Assembly: GCF_005435165.1 (NCBI RefSeq)
Contig: NZ_SGUC01000006.1
Coordinates: 62,001 to 126,000, forward strand
Reading direction: 5' to 3'
Origin: Halorubrum sp. GN11_10-6_MGM
GTDB taxonomy: Archaea; Halobacteriota; Halobacteria; Halobacteriales; Haloferacaceae
DNA length: 64,000 nt
A model generated the notes under the pieces. That model was not told the origin of the DNA. It was given only the letters and a program-made list of their open reading frames with translations, and made no database searches. Within the stretch, counting starts at the first letter, position 1, and every line of letters begins with the position of its first letter. A program made the position numbers and the translations under genes. Shown one piece after another: positions 1 to 8,480 of the stretch.

Positions 1-426
1 CTCGACGTCGACGGGGTCGAGCGGCTCGCCCCACGGCGCGTCGACCGTCACGACCTCGCCGCCGGCGCGCTCGGCCATCGACTTCATCCGCCCGCCGAAG
101 TAGCCGTTCGTCGGCACCAGCATGGTGTCGCCCGGCTCGACGAGGTTTCCGATCGCGGCCTCCATCGACGCCGACCCGGTGCCCGAGACCGGGATCGTCC
201 ACTGGTTGTCCGTGCGGAACGTGTAGCGCAACAGCTCCTGTACCTCGTCCATGATCTCGACGAACGAGGGGTCGAGGTGACCGACCAGCGGCGTGCTCAT
301 CGCCTGAAGGACGCGGGGGTGAACGTCGCTCGGCCCCGGTCCCATCAGCGTGCGGTCCGGCGGTGTCAGCTCGCCGACCTCGGGCGCTTGCTCGTCGACG
401 CCGCGTTCGGCGTATCGCTCCGTCAT
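1..426 (-). CDS. PLP-dependent class V aminotransferase (AGXT-like), N-terminal part
   Basis: These are the first 142 codons of a reverse-strand gene that runs off the left edge. The protein starts [12 protein letters not shown] and carries [17 protein letters not shown], the opening signature of the serine-pyruvate / alanine-glyoxylate aminotransferase family. It continues with VGHLDPSF and the segment [13 protein letters not shown], which in this family helps hold the PLP phosphate. The catalytic lysine lies beyond the window, so substrate cannot be assigned. Family members move amino groups between alanine or serine and glyoxylate or pyruvate in the cytoplasm. The start is the first ATG, and a T-rich stretch about 25 bases upstream on this strand could be its TATA box. 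No partner gene is visible. Confidence 0.85.
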   Translation of the reverse strand, partial: MTERYAERGVDEQAPEVGELTPPDRTLMGPGPSDVHPRVLQAMSTPLVGHLDPSFVEIMDEVQELLRYTFRTDNQWTIPVSGTGSASMEAAIGNLVEPGDTMLVPTNGYFGGRMKSMAERAGGEVVTVDAPWGEPLDPVDVE

Positions 427-668
427 ACGCTAAACTCCAGCAAGCGCCGACAAAAAGCCGACGGAACCCGAATCCCTCGCGCGGCCCGTCGGCGGACGAC
501 CCTCTCTGAGGCGATCGGCTAGGGAGTTTGGGGCGACCGGCTGGGGGTGACCGTCTCAGGGGTGACCGTCTTGGGGGACGACCGGCCGCGAACCGCCTCC
601 GTTTGGCCTCCGCCCATGTAAAATGGTAATCCACGTCACCTAAGAACCCGGGACGCGTATCTCGGAAC

Positions 669-2204
669 ATGAGCGACCGCCGCCGCAGCCCGAGCGCGGA
701 GCAGGACCTCCGGACCATCCTCGACCGGATGGCGGACGGGTTCTTCGCGCTCGACGCGGAGTGGCGCATCTCGTTCGCGAACGATCGGGGGCGAGAGATT
801 CTCCGCTCCGCGATGCGCGACGACGCGGTGGGGGCCGACGGCTCGGTCGAGGGGTGTCACCTCTGGGAGTCGATCCCCGGGTCCACCGAGACCGTCTTCC
901 ACGACGAGTACCACCGCGCCATGGAGACCCAAGAGCCGGTCTCGTTCGACTCGTACTACGAGCCGCTGGACACCTGGTTCGAGGCCCGCGCGTTCCCCTC
1001 TGACGAGGGACTCTCCGTCTACCTCCGGGACGTCACCGAGCGGCACGAACTGGAGCGACAACAGCGGGAGAGCCTCCGAGCCATCCAGCGGCTCTACGCT
1101 GTCTCGTCGGACAACGACCGGACGTTCGAGGCGAAGGTGGAGGCGATACTGGCGCTCGGCTGCGAGTACCTCGACGTCCCGAACGGGTTCCTCACCCGAA
1201 TCGACGACGAGACGCAACACGTCGAGGTGTCCCACGCCGAACACCCTCTGTTACAGGCGGGCGAGAGCTGTCCGCTCGACGAGGCGTACTGTAAGCGCAC
1301 CATCGAGCGCGAACAGCTCCTGACGGTCGTCGACGCGTCGGACGAGGGGTGGGTCGGCGACCCGGCCCACGAGACGTTCGGGCTCGAAACGTACATCGGC
1401 GGACGCGTCGAGGTCGACGGCGAGCGGTTCGGCACGCTGTGCTTCGCCGACACGGTCCCCCGAGGCGAGCCGTTCACCGAGACGCAGCAGACGTTCGTCG
1501 AGCTGTTGACCCGCTGGGTGAGCTACGAGCTGGAGCGGCAGCGCGCGGCCGACCGGCTGGAGCGCGAGCGCGACCGGCTCGACGAGTTCGCGAGCGTCGT
1601 GAGCCACGACCTCCGAAACCCGCTCACCACGGCGCGCGGACGGGTGGACCTCCTCGCCGACGACTGCGACAGCGAGCACGTCGAGCCGGTTCAGCGGGCG
1701 CTCTCACGCATGGAGACGCTCATCGAGAACCTCCTCATGCTGGCCCGCGAGGGCGGCGGCGTCGACGAGGTGGGGCGCGTCGACCTCGTGGCGCTCGCCG
1801 GGGACGCCTGGGAGACGACCGACAGCCGCGGCGGGGCGCTCCGCACGGCGGTCGACGAGTTCGAGCTCCGCGCCGACGAACCCCGGCTGCGACAGCTGTT
1901 GGAGAACCTGTTCCGGAACGCCGTCGAACACGGGGCCGCGGAAGCGGGCTCAGACGGCGTCACCGTGACCGTCGGCCCGCTCGCGGACGGCGACGGCTTC
2001 TATGTGGCCGACGACGGGCCGGGAATCCCCGAGGACGAGCGCGAGAAGGTGTTCGAAAGCGGCTACACGACGGCGAGCGGGGGCACGGGATTCGGGCTCG
2101 ACATCGTCTCGCAGATCGCCGACGGCCACGGCTGGGAGGTGCGCGCGACCGAGTCGGACGAGGGCGGCGCGCGGTTCGAGTTCACCGGGGTCGAGCGCCC
2201 CTGA
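669..2204 (+). CDS. PAS-GAF sensor histidine kinase
   Basis: A 511-residue soluble sensor kinase with no predicted membrane segment. Residues about 10-125 form a PAS domain (FFALDAEWRISFAN), and about 135-290 a GAF domain. A coiled linker leads to HisKA with H-box SVVSHDLRNPL (phospho-acceptor His313). The HATPase_c domain shows the N-box LFRNAVEHG (about 413-421), G1 DDGPGIP (448-454) and G2 GGTGFGL (471-477), so the kinase core looks intact. It should autophosphorylate in response to a cytoplasmic ligand or redox cue bound by PAS or GAF. No response regulator lies next to it, which is common for haloarchaeal orphan kinases. It ends 9 bases before the convergent thrS gene. The signal sensed is unknown. 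Confidence 0.93.
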   Translation: MSDRRRSPSAEQDLRTILDRMADGFFALDAEWRISFANDRGREILRSAMRDDAVGADGSVEGCHLWESIPGSTETVFHDEYHRAMETQEPVSFDSYYEPLDTWFEARAFPSDEGLSVYLRDVTERHELERQQRESLRAIQRLYAVSSDNDRTFEAKVEAILALGCEYLDVPNGFLTRIDDETQHVEVSHAEHPLLQAGESCPLDEAYCKRTIEREQLLTVVDASDEGWVGDPAHETFGLETYIGGRVEVDGERFGTLCFADTVPRGEPFTETQQTFVELLTRWVSYELERQRAADRLERERDRLDEFASVVSHDLRNPLTTARGRVDLLADDCDSEHVEPVQRALSRMETLIENLLMLAREGGGVDEVGRVDLVALAGDAWETTDSRGGALRTAVDEFELRADEPRLRQLLENLFRNAVEHGAAEAGSDGVTVTVGPLADGDGFYVADDGPGIPEDEREKVFESGYTTASGGTGFGLDIVSQIADGHGWEVRATESDEGGARFEFTGVERP

Positions 2205-2213
2205 GTCCCGTCC

Positions 2214-4163
2214 TCACTCCTCGTCGACGAAGTCCGGCTCCGTCCGCTTCTCCGAGCGCTCCGCGACGAGGTGGTCGACGAACGCGTCGAGGTCCACGTC
2301 GCCGCGCTGGTTCTCGAAGCGGTCGCGGACCGAGACGGTGCCCGCCTCCTGCTCGTCGTCGCCGACGATGACCATGTACGGGAGGCGGTCGTCGTGGCCC
2401 GCGCGGATCTTCCGGCCGACGGTCCAGTCGCGGTCCTCGACCTCGACGCGGAACCCCTCGCTCTCCAGCTCGTTTTTCACGCGGTGGGCGTACCCCAACG
2501 TCTCGTCGGAGACGGGGAGGATCCGGACCTGCTCCGGGGCGAGCCACAGCGGGAAGTTGCCGTCGAAGTGCTCGATCAGCACCATGAAGAAGCGCTCGTA
2601 GCTCCCGTACAGCGCCCGGTGGATCATCACGGGCTGGTGTTCCTCGTTGTCCTCGCCCGTGTAGGAGAGGTCGAACCGGTCGGGCATGTTGAAATCGAGC
2701 TGAACGGTCGGGCCGTCCCAGACGCGCCCCAGCGCGTCCTCGAACCCGAAGTCGATCTTCGGGCCGTAGAAGGCGCCGTCGCCGGGCTCGACGTCGTAGT
2801 CGTAGCCGCCGGACTCGAGCACGTCGCGGAGCTGTTCCTCGGCGGACTCCCAGATCTCGTCGCCGCCGACGGACTTGTCGGGGCGGGTCGCGAGCGCGAC
2901 CTCGACCTCCAGATCGAGCGTCTCGACGACCTCGAAGATCATCTCGATCACCGACTCGATCTCCTGCCGGATCTGGTCGGGGCGGACGAACAGGTGCCCG
3001 TCGTCGATGGTGAACGACCAGACGCGCGACAGGCCCGACAGCTCGCCGCGCTGCTCTTTCCGGTACACCTTCCCGTTCTCGAAGTAGCGCTGCGGGAGGT
3101 CGCGGTACGACCAGTTCTGCTGGTCGAAGATGGTCGCGTGGCCCGGGCAGTTCATCGGCTTCAGGCCGTACTCCTCGTCGTTGACGTCGAGGAGGAACAT
3201 GTCGTCCTTGTAGTTCTCGTAGTGGCCCGACTGCTTCCACAGCTCCGTCCGGAACACGTGGGGCGTCTCGACCTCCTCGTAGCCGTTCTCGCGGTTGAGC
3301 TCGTTCGCGAAGTCGGACAGCTCCCGCAGCACGGTCTTCCCCGGCGGGTGGTACAGCGGGAGGCCCGGGCCGGTCACCGTCGGGATCGAGAAGAGGTTCA
3401 TCTCCTGGCCGATCTTCCGGTGGTCGCGCTCTTGGGCCTGCTCGCGGAGTTCGAGGTACTCTTCGAGGTCGGACTCGCTCGCGAACGCCGTCCCGTACAC
3501 GCGCGTCAGCGTGTCGTTGTCTTCGTCGCCGCGCCAGTAGGCGGCCGACACCTCCAGCAGCGTCGCGGCGCCGATCTCGCCGGTCGACTCGACGTGCGGC
3601 CCCTGACAGAGGTCCTCCCAGTCGTCTTGGACGTAGAAGGTGACCTCCTCGCCGTCGGCCTCCTCGTCGAGGATCTGCCGCTTGTACTCGTTGTCGGCGT
3701 AGGTCTCCTTGGCCGCCTCGCGCGACCGGACCTCGCGCTCGATGTCGTAGTCGGCGGCGATGATCTCGTCCATCTCCGCCTCGATGGCGGCGAGGTCGTC
3801 CTCGTCGACGTCGACGTCGGCCACGTCGTAGTAGAAGCCGTCGTCTGTCGGGGGGCCGATCGTCAGCGTCGCCTCCGGGTGGAGCCGCTGGAGGGCCTGC
3901 GCGAACACGTGGGCCGCGGAGTGGCGCAACACCGTGAGGTACTCGTCCGACTGGTCGGTGACGATCTCGATCCGCGCGCCGTCGTGGACCTCGGCGTACT
4001 TCTCGACGAGTTCGCCGTCGATCTTCCCCGCGACGGTGTCGCGACCGAGCCCGGGGCCGATCTCGAAGGCGACGTCCTCGACTGTCGACCCCGCCGGAAC
4101 GGTCAGCTCTGATCCGTCCGGCAGGACGACCGTCACCTCGGCCTCCGCATCGGTCTCGCTCAT
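2214..4163 (-). CDS. thrS: Threonine--tRNA ligase
   Basis: A 649-residue threonyl-tRNA synthetase charging tRNA-Thr in the cytoplasm. It has the bacterial domain order: TGS domain (about 8-70), editing domain with [11 protein letters not shown] (about 88-98), class II core with [14 protein letters not shown] (motif 2 region) and [10 protein letters not shown], and a C-terminal anticodon-binding domain ([17 protein letters not shown]). The bacterial type is usual for haloarchaea. The start [10 protein letters not shown] is chosen over upstream in-frame codons because the TGS domain begins just after it and a TATA-like CTTATG sits 25-30 bases upstream. The upstream 222-bp spacer is shared with the divergent cysK and carries small hairpin repeats. 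Confidence 0.98.
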   Translation of the reverse strand: MSETDAEAEVTVVLPDGSELTVPAGSTVEDVAFEIGPGLGRDTVAGKIDGELVEKYAEVHDGARIEIVTDQSDEYLTVLRHSAAHVFAQALQRLHPEATLTIGPPTDDGFYYDVADVDVDEDDLAAIEAEMDEIIAADYDIEREVRSREAAKETYADNEYKRQILDEEADGEEVTFYVQDDWEDLCQGPHVESTGEIGAATLLEVSAAYWRGDEDNDTLTRVYGTAFASESDLEEYLELREQAQERDHRKIGQEMNLFSIPTVTGPGLPLYHPPGKTVLRELSDFANELNRENGYEEVETPHVFRTELWKQSGHYENYKDDMFLLDVNDEEYGLKPMNCPGHATIFDQQNWSYRDLPQRYFENGKVYRKEQRGELSGLSRVWSFTIDDGHLFVRPDQIRQEIESVIEMIFEVVETLDLEVEVALATRPDKSVGGDEIWESAEEQLRDVLESGGYDYDVEPGDGAFYGPKIDFGFEDALGRVWDGPTVQLDFNMPDRFDLSYTGEDNEEHQPVMIHRALYGSYERFFMVLIEHFDGNFPLWLAPEQVRILPVSDETLGYAHRVKNELESEGFRVEVEDRDWTVGRKIRAGHDDRLPYMVIVGDDEQEAGTVSVRDRFENQRGDVDLDAFVDHLVAERSEKRTEPDFVDEE

Positions 4164-4187
4164 ACAGCATCGGAGCCGGACGACCGG

Positions 4188-4193
4188 CATAAG
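4188..4193 (-). promoter_or_regulatory. TATA-like element of thrS
   Basis: On the reverse strand this reads CTTATG, 25-30 bases before the thrS ATG. That is the spacing expected for a leaderless haloarchaeal transcript. Confidence 0.5.
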
Positions 4194-4232
4194 TGTGTTC
4201 GATCCGTGGCGGGGGGTCGCACGCGCGGCCGA

Positions 4233-4310
4233 CCGACTTCCCTGCGAGTCGGCTAAGAGTTCGACCCCTGCGGGTCGCAAGGACATCGACCCCTGCGAGT
4301 CGGCAAGGCC
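4233..4310. repeat. Three imperfect ~25-bp hairpin repeats in the thrS-cysK spacer
   Basis: Three related units sit almost head to tail, at about 4233-4257, 4261-4285 and 4286-4310. Each is built around CCTGCG(A/G)GTCG. Each can fold on itself: CCGACT/AGTCGG in unit 1, CGACCC/GGGTCG in unit 2, CGAC/GTCG in unit 3. They lie between two divergent promoters, so they could be regulator sites or transcribed hairpins. No known family is recognised. Confidence 0.6.
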
Positions 4311-4364
4311 TGCCGCGGCTCCGGACACCCGGAACCGGCGGAGTCGATGGCAACACACAAATCC

Positions 4365-4383
4365 CGCGGCAACCTTTGCCGCG
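4365..4383 (+). promoter_or_regulatory. Inverted repeat touching the cysK start codon
   Basis: CGCGGCAA-CCT-TTGCCGCG is a perfect 8-bp stem with a 3-base loop that ends two bases before the chosen cysK ATG. An A-rich TATA-like stretch (about 4352-4362) lies just upstream. In a leaderless transcript this would be an operator over the start site; in a leadered one it would occlude initiation. Either would regulate cysK, but this is inference. Confidence 0.5.
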
Positions 4384-4385
4384 CC

Positions 4386-5366
4386 ATGACCGATCATCGG
4401 GAGCCCCTGTCGTCGGTGTTGGAGACGATCGGGGAGACGCCGCTCGTCGAGGTCCACGACGCGCCGGAGGCGGTGCCCGTGTACGCCAAGCTGGAGTCGT
4501 TCAACCCCGGCGCGAGCATCAAGGACCGCATCGGGAAATACATGCTCGAACGGATGCTGGAGCGCGGCGACGTCGGCGAGGGCGGCACCGTGATCGAGCC
4601 GACCGCCGGCAACACCGGGATCGGGCTCGCCGTCGCGGCCAAGCAGCTGGGGCTGAACGCCGTCTTCGTGGTCCCCGAGCGCTTCTCCGTGGAGAAACAG
4701 CAGATCATGCGCGCGCTCGGCGCGGAGGTCGTCAACACGCCGAGCGACGACGGGATGGGATTCGCGATCGAGCGCGCCCACCAGATCGCCGACGAGCTCG
4801 ACGACGCCGTCGTCCCCCAGCAGTTCTCGAACCCACTCAACGCGGAGGCGCACTACGAGACGACCGCGCCGGAGATCGACGAGGCGCTCGACGGCGAGGT
4901 GGGCGCGGTCGTCGCCGGCTGCGGCACCGGCGGCACGCTGATGGGGATCGCCCGCTACTTCCGCGAGCGCGACCCGGACACCCACGTCACCGCGGTCGAG
5001 CCCGCGGGCTCCGCGTACCGCGAGTTCCTCGGCGAGGACGTCGACCACGAGGCGTACAAGACCGAGGGGATCGGCACGCACGACATCGACACCAACGAGC
5101 TGTTCGACCCCGACCTCGTCGACGACATCTGGGCGATCGACGACCGCGAGGTCCACGCGGAGATGGGCCGGCTCGCCGCCGAGGAGGGCCACCTCGCCGC
5201 CTCCTCGTCGGCCGCGAACGCGCTCGCGGCGAAGCGGGTCGCCCGCGGGATCCGCGACGGCGAGATCGACGCCCCGCACGACGCCGTCGTCACCGTCTTT
5301 CCGGATTCTTCCGAGCGATACCTCTCGAAGGGCGTCTACCGTAGCTTCGAGGAGTGGGAAGGGTAG
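4386..5366 (+). CDS. cysK: Cysteine synthase (PLP fold type II)
   Basis: A 326-residue O-acetylserine (or related) sulfhydrylase / cystathionine beta-synthase family enzyme, making cysteine by beta-replacement in the cytoplasm. Visible motifs are IGETPLVEV, the PLP lysine in [11 protein letters not shown] (Lys46), the substrate loop [10 protein letters not shown] (74-83) and the phosphate-binding GCGTGGT (about 178-184). Length matches the catalytic core only; there are no CBS domains. The start [10 protein letters not shown] is preferred over an in-frame ATG 39 bases upstream because family proteins begin close to the [11 protein letters not shown] motif. Divergent from thrS. Confidence 0.93.
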   Translation: MTDHREPLSSVLETIGETPLVEVHDAPEAVPVYAKLESFNPGASIKDRIGKYMLERMLERGDVGEGGTVIEPTAGNTGIGLAVAAKQLGLNAVFVVPERFSVEKQQIMRALGAEVVNTPSDDGMGFAIERAHQIADELDDAVVPQQFSNPLNAEAHYETTAPEIDEALDGEVGAVVAGCGTGGTLMGIARYFRERDPDTHVTAVEPAGSAYREFLGEDVDHEAYKTEGIGTHDIDTNELFDPDLVDDIWAIDDREVHAEMGRLAAEEGHLAASSSAANALAAKRVARGIRDGEIDAPHDAVVTVFPDSSERYLSKGVYRSFEEWEG

Positions 5367-5380
5367 GGTGTCTATCGAGG

Positions 5381-5803
5381 TTAGCCCCGCAGACGACCGT
5401 GTTCGACCTTGAGACAGCGGTCTTGGACCACGTCGAGTCCGTCCGCTTCCGCGGCCGCGACCGCCTCGTCGTGAGTGATGCCGAGCTGGAGCCACACCGC
5501 GCCGGCGTCTCCCCGCTCGGCGTGGCGCTCGCGGACGGCGTCGACGATCTCCGGCACCTCCTCGCTGGGCCGGAAGACGTCCACGAGGTCGATCGCCTCC
5601 TCGACGTCGCCGATCGCGTCGTACGCCGGCTCGCCGAGCACCTCGTCCGCGAACGGGTTCACCGGAATCACGCGGTACCCCTGATTCTGGAGGTACGCGG
5701 GCACGTCGTGGGCGGCCTTCCCGGCCGTCGTCGAGCAGCCGACGACGGCGATCGTCTCCGCGTCGAGCAGGCGGTCGAGTCCGGCGTCGTCCGTGATGGG
5801 CAT
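5381..5803 (-). CDS. CoA-binding Rossmann-fold protein (YccU-like)
   Basis: A 140-residue single-domain protein. It begins with [27 protein letters not shown], of which [16 protein letters not shown] is the nucleotide-binding turn, followed by VIPVNP and [11 protein letters not shown], the signature of the small CoA-binding protein family related to succinyl-CoA synthetase alpha N-termini. The downstream [15 protein letters not shown] segment is also typical. The cellular role of stand-alone members is unsettled. It converges on cysK with 14 bases between stop codons. Confidence 0.88.
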   Translation of the reverse strand: MPITDDAGLDRLLDAETIAVVGCSTTAGKAAHDVPAYLQNQGYRVIPVNPFADEVLGEPAYDAIGDVEEAIDLVDVFRPSEEVPEIVDAVRERHAERGDAGAVWLQLGITHDEAVAAAEADGLDVVQDRCLKVEHGRLRG

Positions 5804-5863
5804 AGCTCCCGATTCGGTCGCCGGCCGATTAAGCTGTAGGGTCGCTCGCCCGTGGGGCCCGGG

Positions 5864-6463
5864 TCAGGGGAGCCGGAGTTCGGGCTCGCCGTCCTCGGGG
5901 ACGGTGACGATCCCGTCGAACAGCTGCTTTAGCGTGTTCATCGCCTGATCGTCGTGGGCCGTCGAGTCGATGCTGTACAGCCCGAGCCCGTCGACGCTCT
6001 GGACTCGGCCGGTGAACACGTGGAGGAAGCGGAACACCGTCTGGAGGTCGGAGTACATCAACAGCGTCGACAGCGAGTGGACCATCACGCGGTTCCGGTC
6101 GATCCCGCGATCGCCGAACGCCTGGAGGAACTCGGAGAGCTTGATCCCGATACCGGTCATGTCCACCGGCGAGGAGGCGTACTTGATCCGGTCGGACTCG
6201 CGGGTCTCGCCGCCCTGCTGACGGGTGACGCAGTCGACGACCGCGACGGGTTTGCCCTCGTAGGGCGTCCGCTTCTCGTAGTCGCGGAGGACGCGATCGG
6301 CGCCGTCCTTCGTGGTGACGACGATGGCGCCCTCGTCGCGGTCGGTCCCCGCGGCGAGGACGTCCATCATGATCGACCGCTTCCCGCTGAGCGGGGGGCC
6401 GGTTAACAGGATGTTGGTCCCGGGATCGACCTCGGCGTCGAACTGCGGCGTCAACTCATACAT
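5864..6463 (-). CDS. HTR-like RecA-fold ATPase-like protein (DUF7504 type)
   Basis: A 199-residue protein with a Walker A-like loop LLTGPPLSGKRS (19-30) close to the N-terminus and the regular strand pattern of RecA/KaiC-like folds (VVDCVTRQQ, NRVMVHSLSTLLMYSD, GLGLYSIDSTAHDD). Haloarchaea have many such short proteins, often called HTR-like; some sit beside signalling genes, but none is assigned a function that I know of. The start MYELTPQFDA is chosen because the first strand follows directly. No TATA-like box sits 25-30 bases upstream. The nearest A/T block on this strand is about 100 bases upstream, so the message may have a leader. Confidence 0.75.
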   Translation of the reverse strand: MYELTPQFDAEVDPGTNILLTGPPLSGKRSIMMDVLAAGTDRDEGAIVVTTKDGADRVLRDYEKRTPYEGKPVAVVDCVTRQQGGETRESDRIKYASSPVDMTGIGIKLSEFLQAFGDRGIDRNRVMVHSLSTLLMYSDLQTVFRFLHVFTGRVQSVDGLGLYSIDSTAHDDQAMNTLKQLFDGIVTVPEDGEPELRLP

Positions 6464-6761
6464 GGACGCACCTCGGGGGCGACGACGTCGGCGCGGGCCA
6501 CTCGTTCGGCTGCGAGGCCGTGCGACCAGGACACATCTACTACCGAAACATGCCCGCTCCGAATAATATTCTTTTTGATCGCCCCTTGTGAGGCCGCGGT
6601 ACTCCTCCGCGCGGTCGCGGGCCGTTTCAGCCCGTGTATCCGCCACGGGATCGGCACCCCGCGACGTCGGAGCGGGAGAACGTGTCATACGGATAGATTG
6701 ATTGCGGCGGTGATTGGACGCGGAACGACGGACTGCGCGGCGGCGATTTCGAATCGCGGGA
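6464..6761. other. Spacer without recognisable gene
   Basis: About 300 bases between the HTR-like gene and the tRNA promoter. An A/T block (about 6561-6579, AATAATATTC followed by T-rich sequence) could be a promoter for the reverse-strand gene. I see no coding frame or repeat I can support. Confidence 0.5.
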
Positions 6762-6768
6762 CTTAACA
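6762..6768 (+). promoter_or_regulatory. TATA-like element of tRNA-Arg
   Basis: CTTAACA lies 26-32 bases before the mature 5' end of the tRNA, as expected for an archaeal tRNA promoter. Confidence 0.55.
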
Positions 6769-6793
6769 TCCTCTCGGAAGTACGTCGGAACAC

Positions 6794-6868
6794 GGGCGCT
6801 TAGCTCAGTTTGGACAGAGTGCTTGGCTTCGGACCAAGTTGCCACGGGTTCAAATCCTGTAGCGCCCA
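6794..6868 (+). tRNA. tRNA-Arg(TCG)
   Basis: Full cloverleaf. The acceptor stem GGGCGCT pairs with AGCGCCC (discriminator A at 6868). The D arm GCTC...GAGT is present. The anticodon stem CTTGG/CCAAG encloses the loop CTTCGGA with anticodon TCG (6829-6831). The T arm ACGGG-TTCAAAT-CCTGT is intact. No intron and no encoded CCA. Its last bases plus three following (6856-6871) recur 4.85 kb downstream, which makes this the likely anchor of the following island. Confidence 0.96.
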
Positions 6869-6964
6869 CTTACTCACCGACCGTCTCGGGACTAACAGCG
6901 AACGCGCCGTAGATGCTCCCTTCTCCGCGAACACGGCAGATACGCCGACTCGCGAGAAGCCGTC

Positions 6965-7023
6965 TCGAATCGGGTTGAGTACGCCACGGATCGCGGCCCC
7001 CTCACGTCGGGCGATCGGGTCCG
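6965..7023 (+). repeat. Diverged direct repeat, copy 1 (inside island left end)
   Basis: This 59-bp block, centred on GATCGCGGCCCC, matches 11812-11869 with about ten mismatches and one gap. Both copies begin nearly the same distance (about 93 bases) after their copy of the tRNA 3' end, so they are co-linear duplicates rather than chance matches. Confidence 0.7.
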
Positions 7024-7045
7024 CCAAGTTCGGGGTGATCCTCGG

Positions 7046-7240
7046 ATGATGGCGCTCCGGATCGACGCCGCGGACCCGGGCGTCTGCCGGGGGTGCGGCG
7101 CGCACGTCCCGAGCGACTTCCGTCGCGTTCACGGCGACGAGGATCAACTCGCGTACCGGTGCCCCGGGTGCGACTCGTGGGTCCGGATCTGCGAGGGGAG
7201 CGCGGCCGGGAAAGACGTCAAGAGGGGGGAGAGATTTTAG
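7046..7240 (+). CDS. Small zinc-ribbon protein (DUF7563-like)
   Basis: A 64-residue protein with two CxxC knuckles, CRGCGAHVPSDF and CPGCDSWVRIC, which should form one zinc ribbon. It looks like the short haloarchaeal zinc-ribbon family called DUF7563; role unknown. Two adjacent ATG codons (7046, 7049) are possible starts, and the second gives MALRIDAADPGVCRGCG. It is the first gene inside the island and reads toward the P-type ATPase remnant, which lies on the other strand. Confidence 0.65.
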   Translation: MMALRIDAADPGVCRGCGAHVPSDFRRVHGDEDQLAYRCPGCDSWVRICEGSAAGKDVKRGERF

Positions 7241-7260
7241 CGGAGGCGGCCGAGCAACTT

Positions 7261-7514
7261 CTAGTCGGAATCGGGCGTGTACCGACGGAACAGTGGATTG
7301 TTCGACAGTACCGACACGCTTGAGAACGCATCGCTCCGGCAGCGAGTAGCGGTTGGAGGAAGCCGAGCGGGGCCAGCGGGATCATAGCCGCGTTGTAGCG
7401 TAGTGCCCACAGGTGATTCCGCTCGATCTTCACGAGGGTCGCATCCGAGATGCGGATCGCCTTCGCGGCGTCCACCGGATCGTCGCGGGGCAGGATGCGG
7501 TCGGCGACCCCTGT
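7261..7514 (-). pseudogene. copA: 3' remnant of a copper-type P1B ATPase gene
   Basis: The reverse strand reads ...GVADRILPRDDPVDAAKAI, then IRISDATLVKIERNHLWAL and RYNAAMIPLAPLGFLQPLLA, ending AAGAM. This is the C-terminal end of a CopA-type heavy-metal ATPase, covering the last transmembrane helices. One base is then missing, and the next frame continues FSSVSVLSNNPLFRRYTPDSD to a TAG at 7261. That is the expected family tail (normally AFSSVSVL.NSLLFRRYTP). The 5' part of the gene, including the phosphorylation and metal-binding motifs, is absent. It is therefore an approximately 84-codon frameshifted fragment. The HTH-10 gene that follows on the other strand may have been its regulator. 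Confidence 0.85.
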
Positions 7515-7576
7515 ATCAGTATCAAATTCGCCGGCCCCTCGATTGCTCTGTCTACCGGTGACAGGCCGATTCCTTG

Positions 7577-7584
7577 TAGTTATC
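7577..7584 (+). promoter_or_regulatory. TATA-like element of the HTH-10 gene
   Basis: TAGTTATC lies 25-32 bases before the ATG at 7609 and supports that start instead of the in-frame codon 53 codons upstream. Confidence 0.45.
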
Positions 7585-7608
7585 CCGGCCGGACACGATA
7601 CTACGCAC

Positions 7609-8376
7609 ATGCGTGAGGTTGTGTTCACCGTCGAGTACGAGCGGGGGGCCGACGCGGTGATGGACCTCTTTATCGGGCATCCGGATTTGTCCGCCCGGTC
7701 GATGGAAGTGAACGCGACCAGCGAGACCGTCTGGGGCATCGAGAAGGTCGTCGGACCGACAGCCGTCCTCAATGAGTACGACGACCGTTTGGAACAGCTC
7801 GCCGACGATTCGACCCTGACCGGGATGTGTGGTGCTCCGATTACCGAGTATCAGTACGAGGTGCTGTCATCGAACCCGGAATCACGGAAGATCTACTCGC
7901 TCTGTCGGGAAGGCGACGGTCCGCGGTCGATTCCGATTGCGGCCGCCGAGCACCTCGGGGACGGGCTGGTTATGCGGTCCGGACGGCGAGGCGACCAGTT
8001 CCGCTGGCACCTTCTCACAGACGGTTCGATTGGTGACCTCCACGACGATATCCGTTCGAACCTCCGCGATGGGCTCTCACTCACGGTCGAACGACTGGGC
8101 GAGCCGCCGTGTCTACGCGAAGACGGGCGGGTACAGAATGCGCTGACGCCGGAGCAATCGTCGGCGCTGGAAGCTTCCCTCAAACACGGTTACTACGAGG
8201 AGCCGCGAGAGGCCTCAGTCGCCGAGATAGCCGACGAGATCGGCGTGCCGGGTTCGACGCTACAGTACCGGTTGAATCGCGCGGAGGCCTGGCTCGCCGA
8301 ACAGTTCGCCGCCGACTCGATGACCGTCGATATCGACACGCCACTCGACCTCGGAGACGTCGAGTTCATCCAATGA
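7609..8376 (+). CDS. HTH-10 (bacterio-opsin activator type) transcription regulator
   Basis: A 255-residue DNA-binding regulator. The N-terminal 180 residues form a ligand or signal domain of unknown specificity starting MREVVFTVEYERGADAVMD. The C-terminal domain has the HTH-10 signature LTPEQSSALEASLKHGYYEEPRE followed by SVAEIADEIGVPGSTLQYRLNRAEAWL; the glycine-tyrosine-tyrosine block and the recognition helix are intact. It sits beside the remnant of a copper ATPase gene, and haloarchaeal metal ATPases are often paired with such regulators, so metal response is a reasonable guess. The TnpB element begins directly after its stop codon. Confidence 0.88.
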   Translation: MREVVFTVEYERGADAVMDLFIGHPDLSARSMEVNATSETVWGIEKVVGPTAVLNEYDDRLEQLADDSTLTGMCGAPITEYQYEVLSSNPESRKIYSLCREGDGPRSIPIAAAEHLGDGLVMRSGRRGDQFRWHLLTDGSIGDLHDDIRSNLRDGLSLTVERLGEPPCLREDGRVQNALTPEQSSALEASLKHGYYEEPREASVAEIADEIGVPGSTLQYRLNRAEAWLAEQFAADSMTVDIDTPLDLGDVEFIQ

Positions 8377-8480
8377 CATCCTCCCCGGCGTGAACGCCGG
8401 GGTTTCCTCACGCTGGGGGTATCGCTTACCGGCCCACGGAGGCAACTTGCGGGTTCGTATGCTCCTCGTTGGGAACTGAG
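8377..8480 (-). ncRNA. Probable omega RNA / sense-overlapping RNA at the tnpB 3' end
   Basis: Reverse-strand RNA covering the last codons of tnpB and the trailing hairpin CCCCGGCG-TTCA-CGCCGGGG (8383-8402), followed by GGAGGATGTCA at the element edge. In this family an RNA from this place acts as the TnpB guide, and sense-overlapping RNAs from IS1341-type genes are known in haloarchaea. The guide would be the bases just past the edge, here the 3' end of the HTH-10 gene read in reverse (TTGGATGAACTCGACG). The 5' end of the RNA is not determinable from sequence. Confidence 0.6.

Noticed and set aside
2271-4112. Long forward open frame opposite thrS (and similar long antisense frames throughout)
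   Set aside because: Their translations are repetitive in Arg, Asp, Val or Pro, match no family and mirror real genes. They result from G+C-rich third positions.
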